Positions 46,689 to 55,690 are shown, counted from the first letter of the stretch. The stretch is DNA of 64,000 nucleotides from Pseudomonas paeninsulae (GCF_035621475.1 NZ_CP141799.1:2654501-2718500), one strand, 5' to 3'. Program-made: numbers and translations. The notes: generated by a model from the letters alone, not told the origin.

Positions 46689-47802
46689 TGGCAATGGCAA
46701 TCCGGTCTGGTTGTTACTTGAATTAACCTACCAGTGCCCGTTGCAGTGCGTGTTCTGCAGTAATCCGCGCAACTTTGCCGATTATCGCCGCAATGAGTTG
46801 AGCACGGCCGCGTGGATCGACGTGATGCGCCAGGCCCGCGCGCTCGGCGCCATGCAGATCGGTTTCTCCGGCGGTGAACCGACGCTACGCAAGGATCTGG
46901 AAACCCTGGTGGCCGAAGCCGATCGCCTGGGCTACTACACCAACCTGATCACCTCCGGCATCGGCCTCACCGAGGCCCGCCTGCGAGCACTCAAGGACGC
47001 CGGCCTGCGGCATATCCAGCTCGGCTTCCAGTCCACCGACCGGGCTACGGCGCAACAACTGGCCGGCGTCGATTGTCTGGAGCGCAAGCTCGGCATGGCC
47101 CGCGCCATCAAGGCCCATGGTTTCTCGATGGTGCTCAACGTGCCCATCACCCGGCAGAACATCAGCCAGATCCCAGAAATCATCGACTTCGCCGCCGAGC
47201 TCGGGGTGGACTACATGGAACTGGCCAACGTGCAGTACTACAACTGGGCACTGCTCAATCGAGAGCAGTTAATGCCGACCCGTGAGGAGCTGCAACGCGC
47301 CGAAGCCCAGGTGCAAGAGGCCCGCGAGCGTCTGGGTGATCGCCTGACCATCTTCTTCGTCATCCCCGATTATCACGAAGGCCGACCCAAGGCCTGCATG
47401 AACGGCTGGGGCGCCATCCACCTGACCATCGCGCCTAACGGCGACGTGCTGCCCTGCTCCCAGGCCAGCAGCTTCAAACACCTGGATTTTCCCAACGTGC
47501 GCCAGCAGCGCCTGGGCGAAATCTGGCACGACTCGCCAGTGTTCAACCTGTACCGCGGCGATGCCTGGATGCCGCAGCCGTGCCGCAGCTGCGACGAGAA
47601 GGAACAGGACTTCGGCGGCTGCCGCTGCCAGGCGCTGTTGCTCACCGGCTCCGGCGCCAATACCGATCCGGCGTGCAGCAAGTCGCCGTATCACCACCTG
47701 GTGCGTCAGGCGGTGGCCCTGGCGCAGCAGGCTCCGCGCCCTGCGGGCCCGCTAATTGCGCGCCACGCCAGCCAGGGGGTGAACCTTGAAACTGCCCCAT
47801 GA
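46657..47802 (+). CDS. pqqE: PqqE radical SAM/SPASM peptide cyclase
   Basis: Forms the Glu-Tyr carbon-carbon link in PqqA. Cys27, Cys31 and Cys34 (YQCPLQCVFCSN) bind the radical SAM cluster; GFSGGEPTLRKDL is the SAM-site GGEP. The C-terminal SPASM domain has CSQASSF, then CRSCDEKEQDFGGCRCQA. GTG at 46657 has GGAGG 7 bases upstream. An ATG at 46627 in the same frame has no such site and lies deeper inside pqqD. 381 residues, normal for PqqE. Confidence 0.92.
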   Translation: MAKVGSELRLDGNGNPVWLLLELTYQCPLQCVFCSNPRNFADYRRNELSTAAWIDVMRQARALGAMQIGFSGGEPTLRKDLETLVAEADRLGYYTNLITSGIGLTEARLRALKDAGLRHIQLGFQSTDRATAQQLAGVDCLERKLGMARAIKAHGFSMVLNVPITRQNISQIPEIIDFAAELGVDYMELANVQYYNWALLNREQLMPTREELQRAEAQVQEARERLGDRLTIFFVIPDYHEGRPKACMNGWGAIHLTIAPNGDVLPCSQASSFKHLDFPNVRQQRLGEIWHDSPVFNLYRGDAWMPQPCRSCDEKEQDFGGCRCQALLLTGSGANTDPACSKSPYHHLVRQAVALAQQAPRPAGPLIARHASQGVNLETAP

Positions 47803-47881
47803 TTCCTTCGCCGGCACCCTCGGCGCCGGCCTCGCGCTGACCCTGGGCTGTTATCTGCTGCTCAGGTTCTGGCTGATATAG
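47786..47881 (+). CDS. 31-residue single-pass membrane peptide
   Basis: A TTG start at 47786 overlaps the pqqE end by 17 bases, with a GGGGG-rich ribosome site just upstream. The product begins MKLPHDSFAG and continues as one glycine/leucine-rich helix (LGAGLALTLGCYLLLRFWLI). It ends 9 bases before the next gene. Tight packing supports a real gene; length and the non-ATG start keep this tentative. Confidence 0.45.
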   Translation: MKLPHDSFAGTLGAGLALTLGCYLLLRFWLI

Positions 47882-47890
47882 GAACTACCC

Positions 47891-48391
47891 ATGACCGTTA
47901 TCGACCTGCTGGCTCGCTACGCCCACCTGCTGTTCGCCCTGGTCTGGGTCGGCCACAATTATGCCAGCTTCATCCAAAACCCCAGGTTCGTGGCGCTGCA
48001 GAACGGCATCGACACCCTGACCCTGAATCGCGACCTGGAACAACGGATGAAGCGCGAGCACGGGATCTTCCGCTACGCCTCACTGGTGGTCTGGCTCTCC
48101 GGCCTGCTGATGCTCTGGCAGCGCGGCTGGCTGGCAGACGCCCTGCTGCTGCAAGGCCCGCTGGCGGTGATCGGCCTCGGCGCCTGGATCGGCACCCTGA
48201 TGCTGCTCAATCTGTGGCTGGTGCTCTGGCCGCAGCAGCAGAAGCTACTGGGTTTCGTCCCGGCCAGCCTGGAGGAGCGGGTGCGCTGCTCGCGGATCAC
48301 CTTCCTGTCCTCGCGCAGCAACACCATTCTGTCGATGCCCCTGTTGTTCCTGATGGCGGCTGGTGGTCATGGCCTCCAGCTGTTTTCCTGA
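47891..48391 (+). CDS. PuuD/DUF989-like urate-oxidase N-terminal-type membrane protein
   Basis: Four-helix inner-membrane protein of 166 residues. The first helix, LLARYAHLLFALVWVGHNYA, carries two histidines in the pattern of PuuD-type membrane domains, which in the family are linked to electron transfer. A fully soluble cytochrome domain is absent. It overlaps the SerC-like gene by 23 bases. In this operon it could pass electrons or export a product (inference). Confidence 0.7.
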   Translation: MTVIDLLARYAHLLFALVWVGHNYASFIQNPRFVALQNGIDTLTLNRDLEQRMKREHGIFRYASLVVWLSGLLMLWQRGWLADALLLQGPLAVIGLGAWIGTLMLLNLWLVLWPQQQKLLGFVPASLEERVRCSRITFLSSRSNTILSMPLLFLMAAGGHGLQLFS

Positions 48392-49490
48392 CGGCGCGGC
48401 CGCGGCCTGCAGCGGCGAGCGCTACAACTTCGCCGCCGGGCCGGCAATGTTGCCGTCAGCGGTGCTCGCGCAGATCCGCGAAGAGCTGCCGGACTGGCAA
48501 GCCAGCGGCCTGTCCGTGCTGGAACAGCCGTTCACCGGCTCGCCCTTCAAAGGTTTGATGCACCAGGCCGAACAGGGCTTGCGTGAACTGCTGGGGATCC
48601 CGCCGAATTACCGCGTGCTGTTCATGCATGGCGGCGCCACCTGCCAATTCGGCCTGCTGCCGTTGAACCTGCTCGCTCCCGGCCAGTCGGCCGATTATCT
48701 GGAAAGCGGTTATTGGGCAACCAAGGCGATCGCCGAAGCCCGCCGCCATGCACCGCTGAATATAGTCGCCAGCGGTGCCGGGCACGGCTTCCGCGCGACT
48801 CCGCCACTCGAGCAATGGCGCCTCGACCCACAGGCCGGCTACTGCCACATCACCAGCAACGAGACCGCCAACGGCCTGCAACTGCAGCACTTCCCCGAAT
48901 TATCGGTACCGCTGGTGGCGGACATGAGCTCGGACTTCCTCACCCGCCCGCTGCCGATCGAGCGCTTCGGCCTGATCTATGCCAGCGCGCAGAAGAACCT
49001 CGGCGTGGCCGGCCTGTGTTTGCTGATCGTGCGCGACGACCTGCTCAAGGCGCCACGCGCCGGGCTGCCGTCGCCGTTCAGCTACGCCCTGCAGGCCGAA
49101 CAACAGAGTCGCCTGTGCACCCCGCCGACCTTCGCCCTCTACTGCGCCGCCTTGATGCTGCGCTGGACCGGCCAGCAGGGCGGACTCAAGGCCATGGCCC
49201 GCGCCAGTCTGCACAAGAGCCGGTTGCTCTATCAGCACATCGACGCCAGCGACCTCTACCACTGCCGCCAGCGACCGGCGGATCGCTCAGCGATCAATGC
49301 CTGCTTCCATTTGCATGATGAACGCCTGCTGCCGGTTTTTCTCAGGGAGGCCGAACTGGCAGGCCTGCTCAACCTGCAGGGCCACGCGGCCGTCGGTGGC
49401 GTACGAGCCAGTCTGTATAACGCCATGCCGTTGGCGGGCGTCGAGCACCTGCTGGCATTCATGGGCGACTTCGAGCGCCGTCATGGCTGA
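48369..49490 (+). CDS. SerC-like class V PLP aminotransferase with altered substrate site
   Basis: Homologue of phosphoserine aminotransferase (373 residues). The fold start NFAAGPAMLPSAVLAQI, HITSNETANG, ADMSSDFLTRP and the PLP lysine Lys209 in SAQKNLGVAG are intact. However, the SHR-x-EF motif whose His/Arg hold the phosphate of phosphoserine is replaced by LEQPFTGSPF (51-60). It therefore probably does not use phosphoserine. GTG at 48363 is an alternative start. It overlaps the following gene by 8 bases. Confidence 0.78.
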   Translation: MASSCFPDGAAAACSGERYNFAAGPAMLPSAVLAQIREELPDWQASGLSVLEQPFTGSPFKGLMHQAEQGLRELLGIPPNYRVLFMHGGATCQFGLLPLNLLAPGQSADYLESGYWATKAIAEARRHAPLNIVASGAGHGFRATPPLEQWRLDPQAGYCHITSNETANGLQLQHFPELSVPLVADMSSDFLTRPLPIERFGLIYASAQKNLGVAGLCLLIVRDDLLKAPRAGLPSPFSYALQAEQQSRLCTPPTFALYCAALMLRWTGQQGGLKAMARASLHKSRLLYQHIDASDLYHCRQRPADRSAINACFHLHDERLLPVFLREAELAGLLNLQGHAAVGGVRASLYNAMPLAGVEHLLAFMGDFERRHG

Positions 49491-50337
49491 TGCCACGCAG
49501 CGCATCGCCCACAAGCTGGCCCTGCATCTGGCCTGCCTCAGCGCCCGCTGCCTGACGGCGCCCGCCTTCGAGCGCCCCGTCGAGGTGATGGGCCTGCATT
49601 TCGCGGCACCGTTGGGCATTGCCGCCGGCTTCGACCGCTTTGGCCGGCTCGCCCGCCAAGCCGGAGCATTGGGTTTCGGCTTCAATGAAATCGGCAGCCT
49701 TGATCTCGCCGCGACGGCCCGGCTGTCGGCGCGGGCGCTCACGCGTGGAACCGCGCGACTGGGGATCAACCTCAGCCTGGCCCCGGACATTACCCTCACG
49801 ACGCTACGTGCCAGCCTGGCCCGCGCCTGGCCGCTGGCCGACTACCTGACGCTCAACCTGATCGGTCCGAGCAGTGCGGCGCTGCTCGGCATCGAGCAGC
49901 GCCCGCTGCTGCGCCAGCTGCTGGCGGCGGCGCGCACCGAGCAGCAGCGTCTGGACCGGCCCACGCGCCGCGTGCCGCTGGTGGTCAAACTGCGCTGCCT
50001 GCCCGGCGAGGTGCCGCTGGAGCTGGCCGAACTGCTGTTGGAATTGGGTTACGACGGCCTGCTCGTCGCCCATGATCCCGGCCCACCGGCTACCCGCCAG
50101 CGCTACCACGCCTGGCAGAACGACGTCCGTCAGGCGCAGGCCTGCGCGCAGATCGAGCAATTGCGGCGCTTGGGCGGCGGACAACTCGCCCTGATGTCGG
50201 TCGGCGGTATCCAGACCGCCGACCACCTCCAGGCCCGGCTCGCCGCCGGAGCCGAACTGGTGCAGGTGCACAGCGTCCTGCTGCATGGCTGGCCCTGGAA
50301 TGTGCAGCGCCTGCTCACTGGCGGCAGGCCTGCGTAA
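49483..50337 (+). CDS. PyrD-like (dihydroorotate dehydrogenase-fold) flavoprotein with altered active site
   Basis: FMN-barrel protein of 284 residues. VEVMGLHFAAPLGIAAGFDR matches the class 2 PyrD start and LMSVGGIQTADHLQARLAAG the phosphate-binding end. The loop that holds the catalytic Ser reads LNLIGPSS: Gly128 sits at the Ser position. The Lys of the GLDKNG motif is Arg52, and the TNTT block near the orotate site is missing. FMN binding is plausible; dihydroorotate oxidation is not. It lies at the end of the pqqADE operon. Confidence 0.75.
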   Translation: MADATQRIAHKLALHLACLSARCLTAPAFERPVEVMGLHFAAPLGIAAGFDRFGRLARQAGALGFGFNEIGSLDLAATARLSARALTRGTARLGINLSLAPDITLTTLRASLARAWPLADYLTLNLIGPSSAALLGIEQRPLLRQLLAAARTEQQRLDRPTRRVPLVVKLRCLPGEVPLELAELLLELGYDGLLVAHDPGPPATRQRYHAWQNDVRQAQACAQIEQLRRLGGGQLALMSVGGIQTADHLQARLAAGAELVQVHSVLLHGWPWNVQRLLTGGRPA

Positions 50338-50458
50338 CCGCCGAGCCGCACCCTCCCCGTGGCGCAGCGCGTAGCCTTGATGCAATCCGGGGAACTCTGC
50401 AGATCGGCACCAGAATTTCATCAGGGCAACGCAAGCGCGAAAACCTGAACGTCAGAAA

Positions 50459-50490
50459 GCACAAGGCCGACTAATACGCCGGCCTTGTGC
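50459..50490. terminator. Bidirectional terminator between the pqq operon and the alcohol dehydrogenase gene
   Basis: GCACAAGGCCG and CGGCCTTGTGC form an 11-bp perfect stem with a 10-base loop between convergent transcripts. Confidence 0.75.
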
Positions 50491-50516
50491 CTCATTTGTG
50501 CCTCAGCGATAAACCA

Positions 50517-52292
50517 TCAGTGCTTGGCCACCAAGTCCTTCGGCAGCTTGAAGGTCCAGAGCATGCCGCCCTGGTTGAAGTTCTTCACCCGCTTGGCCAC
50601 TTCGCCGCCCCACAGCGGCACCGCGCCACCCCAACCGGAGAGTACGGAGACATATTGCTCACCATCCATTTCCCAGGTAACCGGGGAGCCAAGCACGCCG
50701 GAACCGGTCTGGAATTCCCAGACATTCTCGCCGGTCTTGGCGTTGAAGGCCTTGAGGAAGCCTTCAGGCGTGCCGGTAAACACCAGGTTGCCCTTGGTGG
50801 TCATCACCCCGCCCCACAGTGGCGCGTAGTTCTCCTGGCGCCAGACTTCCTTGCCGGTTTTTGGGTCGATGGCGCGCAGCACGCCGATGTAATCCTCGTT
50901 CAGCGGACGGATGGTGAAACCGGCGCCGAGGTAAGCCGCGCCCTTCTTGTAGGCGATCTCCTCGTTCCAGATATCCATGCCCCACTCGTTGGACGGCACG
51001 TAGAACAGCCCGGTGTCCTTGCTGTAGGCCATTGGCATCCAGTTCTTCGCGCCGAGGAAGGCCGGTACGGAGAACACGCTGCTGCCCTTGTCGGCACTGC
51101 CCGGTGCGCCTGGACGGTTGCTGTCGTCATAAATCGGCCGGCCGTTCTTGTCCAGACCCTTGGCCCAGGTGATCTTGTCGACGAAGGGGAAGCCGCGGAT
51201 GAACTTGCCATTGGTGCGATCGAGCACGTAGAAGAAGCCGTTACGGTCGGCGGTAGCCGCGGCTTGGACGGTCTTGCCGCCTTCCTGGTAGTTGAAGGAC
51301 ACCAGCTCGTTGACCCCATCGAAGTCCCAGCCGTCGTGCGGGGTGGTCTGGAAGTGCCACTTGATGGTGCCGTCGTCCGGGTTCAGGGCCAGACGCGAGG
51401 ACGAATAGAGGTTGTCGCCAGGACGCAGGTGCGAGTTCCACGGCGCCGGGTTACCGGTACCGAACAGCAACAGGTTGGTTTCCGGGTCGTACAGGCCGCC
51501 TAGCCAAGGCGCCGCGCCGCCGGTTTTCCACAGGTCGCCCGGCCAGGTCTTGCCGGCTTCGCCGCCGGAGATGCCGTTCTCGATCTTCTTGCCGTCCTTG
51601 TAGATGTAGCCCATGTGACCTTCGACGGTCGGCCGGGTCCACAACAGTTCGCCGTTTTTCGGGTCATAGGCTTCGATCTTGCCGACGATGCCGAATTCGC
51701 CACCGGACACGCCGGTAATCAGCTTGCCATTGATTACCAGCGGCGCCGCGGTGATCGAGTACCCGGCCTTGTGATCGGCGACGCTCTTGCGCCACACCAC
51801 TTTGCCGGTGTCCTTGTTCAAGGCCACCAGCTTGGCGTCCAGGGTGCCGAAGATCACCAGATCGCCATACAACGCCACACCCCGGTTGATCACGTCGCAG
51901 CACGGACGGATGTCATCCGGCAGGCGCGCATCGTATTGCCAGAGTTCCTTGCCGGTGCGCGCATCCACCGCAAACACCCGCGAGTAGGAGGCAGTGACGT
52001 ACATCACGCCGTCCTTGATCATCGGCTGGGCTTGCTGGCCGCGCTGCTTTTCACCACCGAAGGACATCGCCCAGACTGGACGCAGGTCCTTGATATTGTC
52101 GGTATTGAGGATATCCAGGGTGCTGTAGCGCTGGCCTTGCAGGCCCATGCCGTTGGTGACGATCTGGTTAGTGGAATTCACATCGTCGAGAATTTCCTGA
52201 TCGGTGACCGCCCACGCCGACACGGCGGGGAGGAGCATGGCGGCGCACAGTGCACTCAGCACGAAGGGCTTGCGTAGACCGGAGTGTTTCAT
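50517..52292 (-). CDS. PQQ-dependent alcohol dehydrogenase, lanthanide-type signature (PedH/ExaA family)
   Basis: Periplasmic quinoprotein of 591 residues that oxidises ethanol-type alcohols, passing electrons to a cytochrome c. A signal peptide (to about residue 28), the eight-bladed propeller repeats and the vicinal Cys131-Cys132 are present. The catalytic Asp323 is in [11 protein letters not shown], and a second Asp lies two residues later (Asp325). In this family that position is Asp in lanthanide-dependent and Ala/Ser in calcium-dependent enzymes, so a lanthanide cofactor is predicted. A regulon box lies 109-123 bases upstream. Confidence 0.9.
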   Translation of the reverse strand: MKHSGLRKPFVLSALCAAMLLPAVSAWAVTDQEILDDVNSTNQIVTNGMGLQGQRYSTLDILNTDNIKDLRPVWAMSFGGEKQRGQQAQPMIKDGVMYVTASYSRVFAVDARTGKELWQYDARLPDDIRPCCDVINRGVALYGDLVIFGTLDAKLVALNKDTGKVVWRKSVADHKAGYSITAAPLVINGKLITGVSGGEFGIVGKIEAYDPKNGELLWTRPTVEGHMGYIYKDGKKIENGISGGEAGKTWPGDLWKTGGAAPWLGGLYDPETNLLLFGTGNPAPWNSHLRPGDNLYSSSRLALNPDDGTIKWHFQTTPHDGWDFDGVNELVSFNYQEGGKTVQAAATADRNGFFYVLDRTNGKFIRGFPFVDKITWAKGLDKNGRPIYDDSNRPGAPGSADKGSSVFSVPAFLGAKNWMPMAYSKDTGLFYVPSNEWGMDIWNEEIAYKKGAAYLGAGFTIRPLNEDYIGVLRAIDPKTGKEVWRQENYAPLWGGVMTTKGNLVFTGTPEGFLKAFNAKTGENVWEFQTGSGVLGSPVTWEMDGEQYVSVLSGWGGAVPLWGGEVAKRVKNFNQGGMLWTFKLPKDLVAKH

Positions 52293-52400
52293 TGCGGTTA
52301 CCTCTGCGGGTTAATTGTTATCCCCGGGATGTTTTCCCGGTCTGCCGCTAATTCTTCGCCGCAGGGCCTCACACAACAATTGCACGCAGTACCGATTTAA

Positions 52401-52415
52401 CTACTCCCTTGGTAG
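52401..52415 (-). promoter_or_regulatory. PQQ-regulon box upstream of the alcohol dehydrogenase gene
   Basis: In gene direction: CTACCAAGGGAGTAG, a near-palindrome 109-123 bases before the start codon. The rest of 52293-52626 contains no gene; it was the divergent promoter region with the binding-protein gene at 54241 before IS copy 2 inserted. Confidence 0.6.
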
Positions 52416-52630
52416 CAATACTCGCCGACCACCCGGCCACAACCATCGCTCTAGCGGTGCCCGTCAGTCCAAGATTCCAGCCGCAAGTGATCCGTTTTAA
52501 GCGCACCGATCTGGTTGCCGGCAACACAGCGATCGCATTCAACGCCGCTACAACCGCCGAAACCACTCGCTAACCCGACTTAAGTGCCACCCTGACCCCC
52601 TAAAAAGAGCATACCCAGCACGCCTCCTAG

Positions 52631-54197
52631 CAGCCTGTCGGACTTAATCACTGGATTCCAGGATAATCCCGACACCGCCCAGCCGATGCCTCCGCATGAG
52701 CCGCTTTCGTCCGATCGACCGCAAGACTGACTACCTGCTCCCGCCATCGATGGATGACTGGCTGCCAGAAGCCCACCTGGCCCGTTTCATTCTCGAAGCC
52801 ATCGAACGGCTCGACTTGAGTGCGCTCACCCGGCGTTATGGCGGACGCGGCAGCGCCGCCTATCACCCCGAGGTGCTGCTTAGTCTGCTGGTCTATGGCT
52901 ATGCCACCGGCACCTTTTCCAGCCGTATGATCGAACGCGCCACTTACGACTCGCTCGCCTTTCGCTACCTGGCCTCAGGCAGTCACCCCGATCACGACAC
53001 CCTGGCCAGCTTCCGCCGCCGCTTCCTCGACGAGTTGGCCGGCATCTTCCTTCAGGTGCTGGAGCTGGCGGGCGAGATGAAGCTGCTCAAGCTCGGCACC
53101 ATCAGCCTCGACGGCACCAAGCTGCATGCCAACGCCTCACGCCACAGTGCACTGTCCTATGGCCATATCCAGACACTCGAACGCCAGCTCAAGGCCGAAG
53201 TGCAGGAGCTCCTGGCGCTGGCTGAACGGGCCGACCAGGCAGAGCTCCCCGTCGGCATCGATCTGCCGGACGAGATCAAACGCCGGCAAGATCGCTTGCT
53301 CGCCATGGACGCGGCGAAGGCCAAGATCGAGGTGCGCGCCCGTGCGCGTTTCGAGCAGGATCAGGCCGCCTACCAAGAGAAGCTTGTCAAGCGTGCGGCG
53401 CGCACGGCAGAAACGGGCAAGAAGCCCGGCGGCAAGCCGCCCAAAGCCCCAGTGGAAGGGCCTACCGAACACGACCAAATCAACCTCACCGACGAAGACT
53501 CGCGCATCATGCGGGTGGCTGGCGGCGGCTTCGAACAGTGCTACAACGCCCAGGCCGCAGTGGATACCGACACCCTGTTGGTGGTGGCGCCAGGCCTCAC
53601 TCAGGCGGGCAACGACAAGCAACAAGTCGTCCCCATGCTGGCCGAGCTTAAGGCGCTACCGGAGTCATTGGGTCAGGTGAACGTGGTGCTCGGGGACTGT
53701 GGCTACAACAGCGAAAGCAACATCGCCGCCTGCGAGGCGGCGGGAATCGAGCCCTACCTGGCGGTGGCACGCGAAGATCATCACCCGCACTGGAAGGCGC
53801 GCTTCGAGGAGCTGGCAGCGCTCGACGCTGATGCCACAGTGCAACAACGCATGGCGCACAAACTCAAGAGCCAGCCGGGGCGCCGCCTCTATGCGCTGCG
53901 CAAACAGACGGTGGAACCGGTGTTCGGCATCATCAAGTCGGTCATGGGTTTTCGCCAGTTTCTGCTGCGAGGCAAGGACAAGGTGAGCGGCGAATGGCGC
54001 CTGGTATGTCTGGCCTGGAATTTGAAACGCATGGCCGTTTTGCGCCACAAATCCGTCCAGTGTGGGTAGAAATGAACTAAACCCGCTCGTTCTCAGGAAA
54101 TTCGGGGCAAAAAAGCCTGGAAATACCTCAATAGTGGGGCGAGTCGCTTCGCCTCACTATTGATATCCCCGTTCATGAACTCAAGTCCGACAGGCTG
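52631..54197 (+). mobile_element. IS1182-family insertion sequence, copy 2 (1567 bp)
   Basis: Same length, ends and orientation as copy 1, flanked by CTAG at 52627-52630 and 54198-54201. It sits 43 bases upstream of the next gene's start codon, separating that gene from its presumed promoter. Confidence 0.93.
52696..54069 (+). CDS. IS1182-family DDE transposase (copy 2)
   Basis: 457 residues, intact, four amino-acid differences from copy 1 (KAKIEV, KLVKRA, EDSRIM, LRHKSV here). The same catalytic blocks are present. Near-identity indicates recent transposition. Confidence 0.93.
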   Translation: MSRFRPIDRKTDYLLPPSMDDWLPEAHLARFILEAIERLDLSALTRRYGGRGSAAYHPEVLLSLLVYGYATGTFSSRMIERATYDSLAFRYLASGSHPDHDTLASFRRRFLDELAGIFLQVLELAGEMKLLKLGTISLDGTKLHANASRHSALSYGHIQTLERQLKAEVQELLALAERADQAELPVGIDLPDEIKRRQDRLLAMDAAKAKIEVRARARFEQDQAAYQEKLVKRAARTAETGKKPGGKPPKAPVEGPTEHDQINLTDEDSRIMRVAGGGFEQCYNAQAAVDTDTLLVVAPGLTQAGNDKQQVVPMLAELKALPESLGQVNVVLGDCGYNSESNIAACEAAGIEPYLAVAREDHHPHWKARFEELAALDADATVQQRMAHKLKSQPGRRLYALRKQTVEPVFGIIKSVMGFRQFLLRGKDKVSGEWRLVCLAWNLKRMAVLRHKSVQCG

Positions 54198-54240
54198 CTA
54201 GCGTTTAGAAAGTGACACCCCCACGCAAGGAGAAAGCCCC

Positions 54241-55479
54241 ATGGGCCGCGTCATCGCATTGTGCTGTCTGTTACTCAACTGCCTGGGCAACAGCCTGCTG
54301 GCCGAACCGATCAAAATTGGCCTCAGCTACCCACGCACTGGCAACTACAAAGCCGAAGGCCTGGAGTTGCATCGCGGCGCCTTGATGGCGGTAGCGGCCA
54401 TCAACAACAGCGGCGGCCTGCTCGGACGCCCCGTGCAGCTACTGACACGCAACAGTGCCTCGCGTGCGCAGACCGCGCGGAGCAATATCGAACGCTTCGC
54501 CCGTCAGGACGCACAGATGGTCTTCGGCGGCGCCACCAGCGAAGAGGCTATCGCCTCCGGCAAACGCGCCCGGGAACTCGGCCTGGTGTATTTCGCCACG
54601 CTCAGCTATGCCAACGAAGTGACTGGTCGTGAGGGCCATCGCTACCTGTTTCGCGAGTCCAACAGCGCCTTGATGAGCGCCCGCGTACTCGGCGAATACC
54701 TCGGCTGGAACATGCCGCGCCAGCGCTACCACTACATCATTGTCGACGACACCTGGGGCCGCAGCATTGAGAGCGAATTGCGCGTCACCACCGGCAGCCA
54801 GGATCGTGCCCGCCACGGGCGCAGCGCCCTACCCTCACCGGTCGCATTGCGTCGACATTATCTGGAGGCTCTGAACAAGGCCGCCGCCAGCGATGCCGAG
54901 ATTCTGGTACTGGCCTTACTCGGTGAAGACCTGCTGCATAGCATGCGTCTGGCGCACAGCCTGGGACTGCATAAACGCATGCAGATCATCGTCCCGCACC
55001 TGAGCAAGAGCATCGTGCAACAGGCCGGCCCCAAGGTCATGCAAGGGGTGATCGGCACCGAGTCCTGGACCTGGAAAGTACCTACCCAGGAGGACAGTCC
55101 GGCTGGGCAAGCGTTCGTCGACGACTACATTCGCCTGTATCAGGAATATCCCGACAGCGCCGCCGCCTCGGCCTACGGCATCGTCCAGCAATGGGCCGAT
55201 GCCGTGCGTCGCAGCGCTAGCCTGAATAACGAAAAGTTGATCCGTGCCCTTGAAGACCACCGCTACAGCCTGCTCAAAGGCCCACAACAATGGCGCGCCT
55301 TCGACCACCAGAATGTGCAGAGCATCTATGCCGTCAGGGTCAAGAGCCGCGATCAGATCATGCAGGATCCGCTCAAACAGGATTACTTCGAGATCATCCA
55401 CCAGATGTCCGGCGAGGCCGCCGCACTAAATCACGACGACTGGCAGCAGGAACGCGGAGAAGAGCTGGAGCTGCAGTAG
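54241..55479 (+). CDS. Urea/amide-type (Peripla_BP_6) ABC substrate-binding protein
   Basis: Periplasmic type I binding protein of 412 residues with a signal peptide (MGRVIALCCLLLNCLGNSLLA). PIKIGLSYPRTGNYKAEG and the downstream AMVFGGATSEEA-type region resemble AmiC/UrtA/LivJ-family proteins. No permease follows, so it may act as a ligand sensor of the alcohol oxidation regulon. AAGGAG lies 8 bases before the ATG. Its native promoter region is interrupted by IS copy 2. Confidence 0.8.
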   Translation: MGRVIALCCLLLNCLGNSLLAEPIKIGLSYPRTGNYKAEGLELHRGALMAVAAINNSGGLLGRPVQLLTRNSASRAQTARSNIERFARQDAQMVFGGATSEEAIASGKRARELGLVYFATLSYANEVTGREGHRYLFRESNSALMSARVLGEYLGWNMPRQRYHYIIVDDTWGRSIESELRVTTGSQDRARHGRSALPSPVALRRHYLEALNKAAASDAEILVLALLGEDLLHSMRLAHSLGLHKRMQIIVPHLSKSIVQQAGPKVMQGVIGTESWTWKVPTQEDSPAGQAFVDDYIRLYQEYPDSAAASAYGIVQQWADAVRRSASLNNEKLIRALEDHRYSLLKGPQQWRAFDHQNVQSIYAVRVKSRDQIMQDPLKQDYFEIIHQMSGEAAALNHDDWQQERGEELELQ

Positions 55480-55595
55480 CAGCATTGCCCAGGCCGGTGG
55501 ACGCCTCCCCCTGCGGCTGGCACAAGCAGAGCGACACTCCATCGAAGTGTTGCTGGCGGATATATTTGCTACCCCTGGCTGAACGCGGTGCCTGT

Positions 55596-55690
55596 TAGCG
55601 GCTGATCCAGGCCTTGAAGGGCAAGCCTTCGGCGAAGTTGGCCCACGTCATCAACACGCAGGCTCGTAACGCCAGTAGCAGGGCTCCGCG
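55596..55690 (-). pseudogene. Short coding-like remnant in the 282-bp gap
   Basis: The minus strand reads ALLLALRACVLMTWANFAEG then LPFKAWISR and a stop, looking like the end of a protein with no intact body upstream. I do not recognise the family. The rest of 55480-55761 holds no gene. Confidence 0.3.

Noticed and set aside
50487-51503. A 338-codon plus-strand frame across the alcohol dehydrogenase gene
   Set aside because: Antisense shadow of a clear quinoprotein gene, without family features.
33794-54201. A composite transposon formed by the two IS1182 copies
   Set aside because: Each copy is flanked by its own CTAG on both sides, which fits two independent insertions. There is no evidence that the outer ends moved together, and the alcohol oxidation genes continue beyond copy 2.
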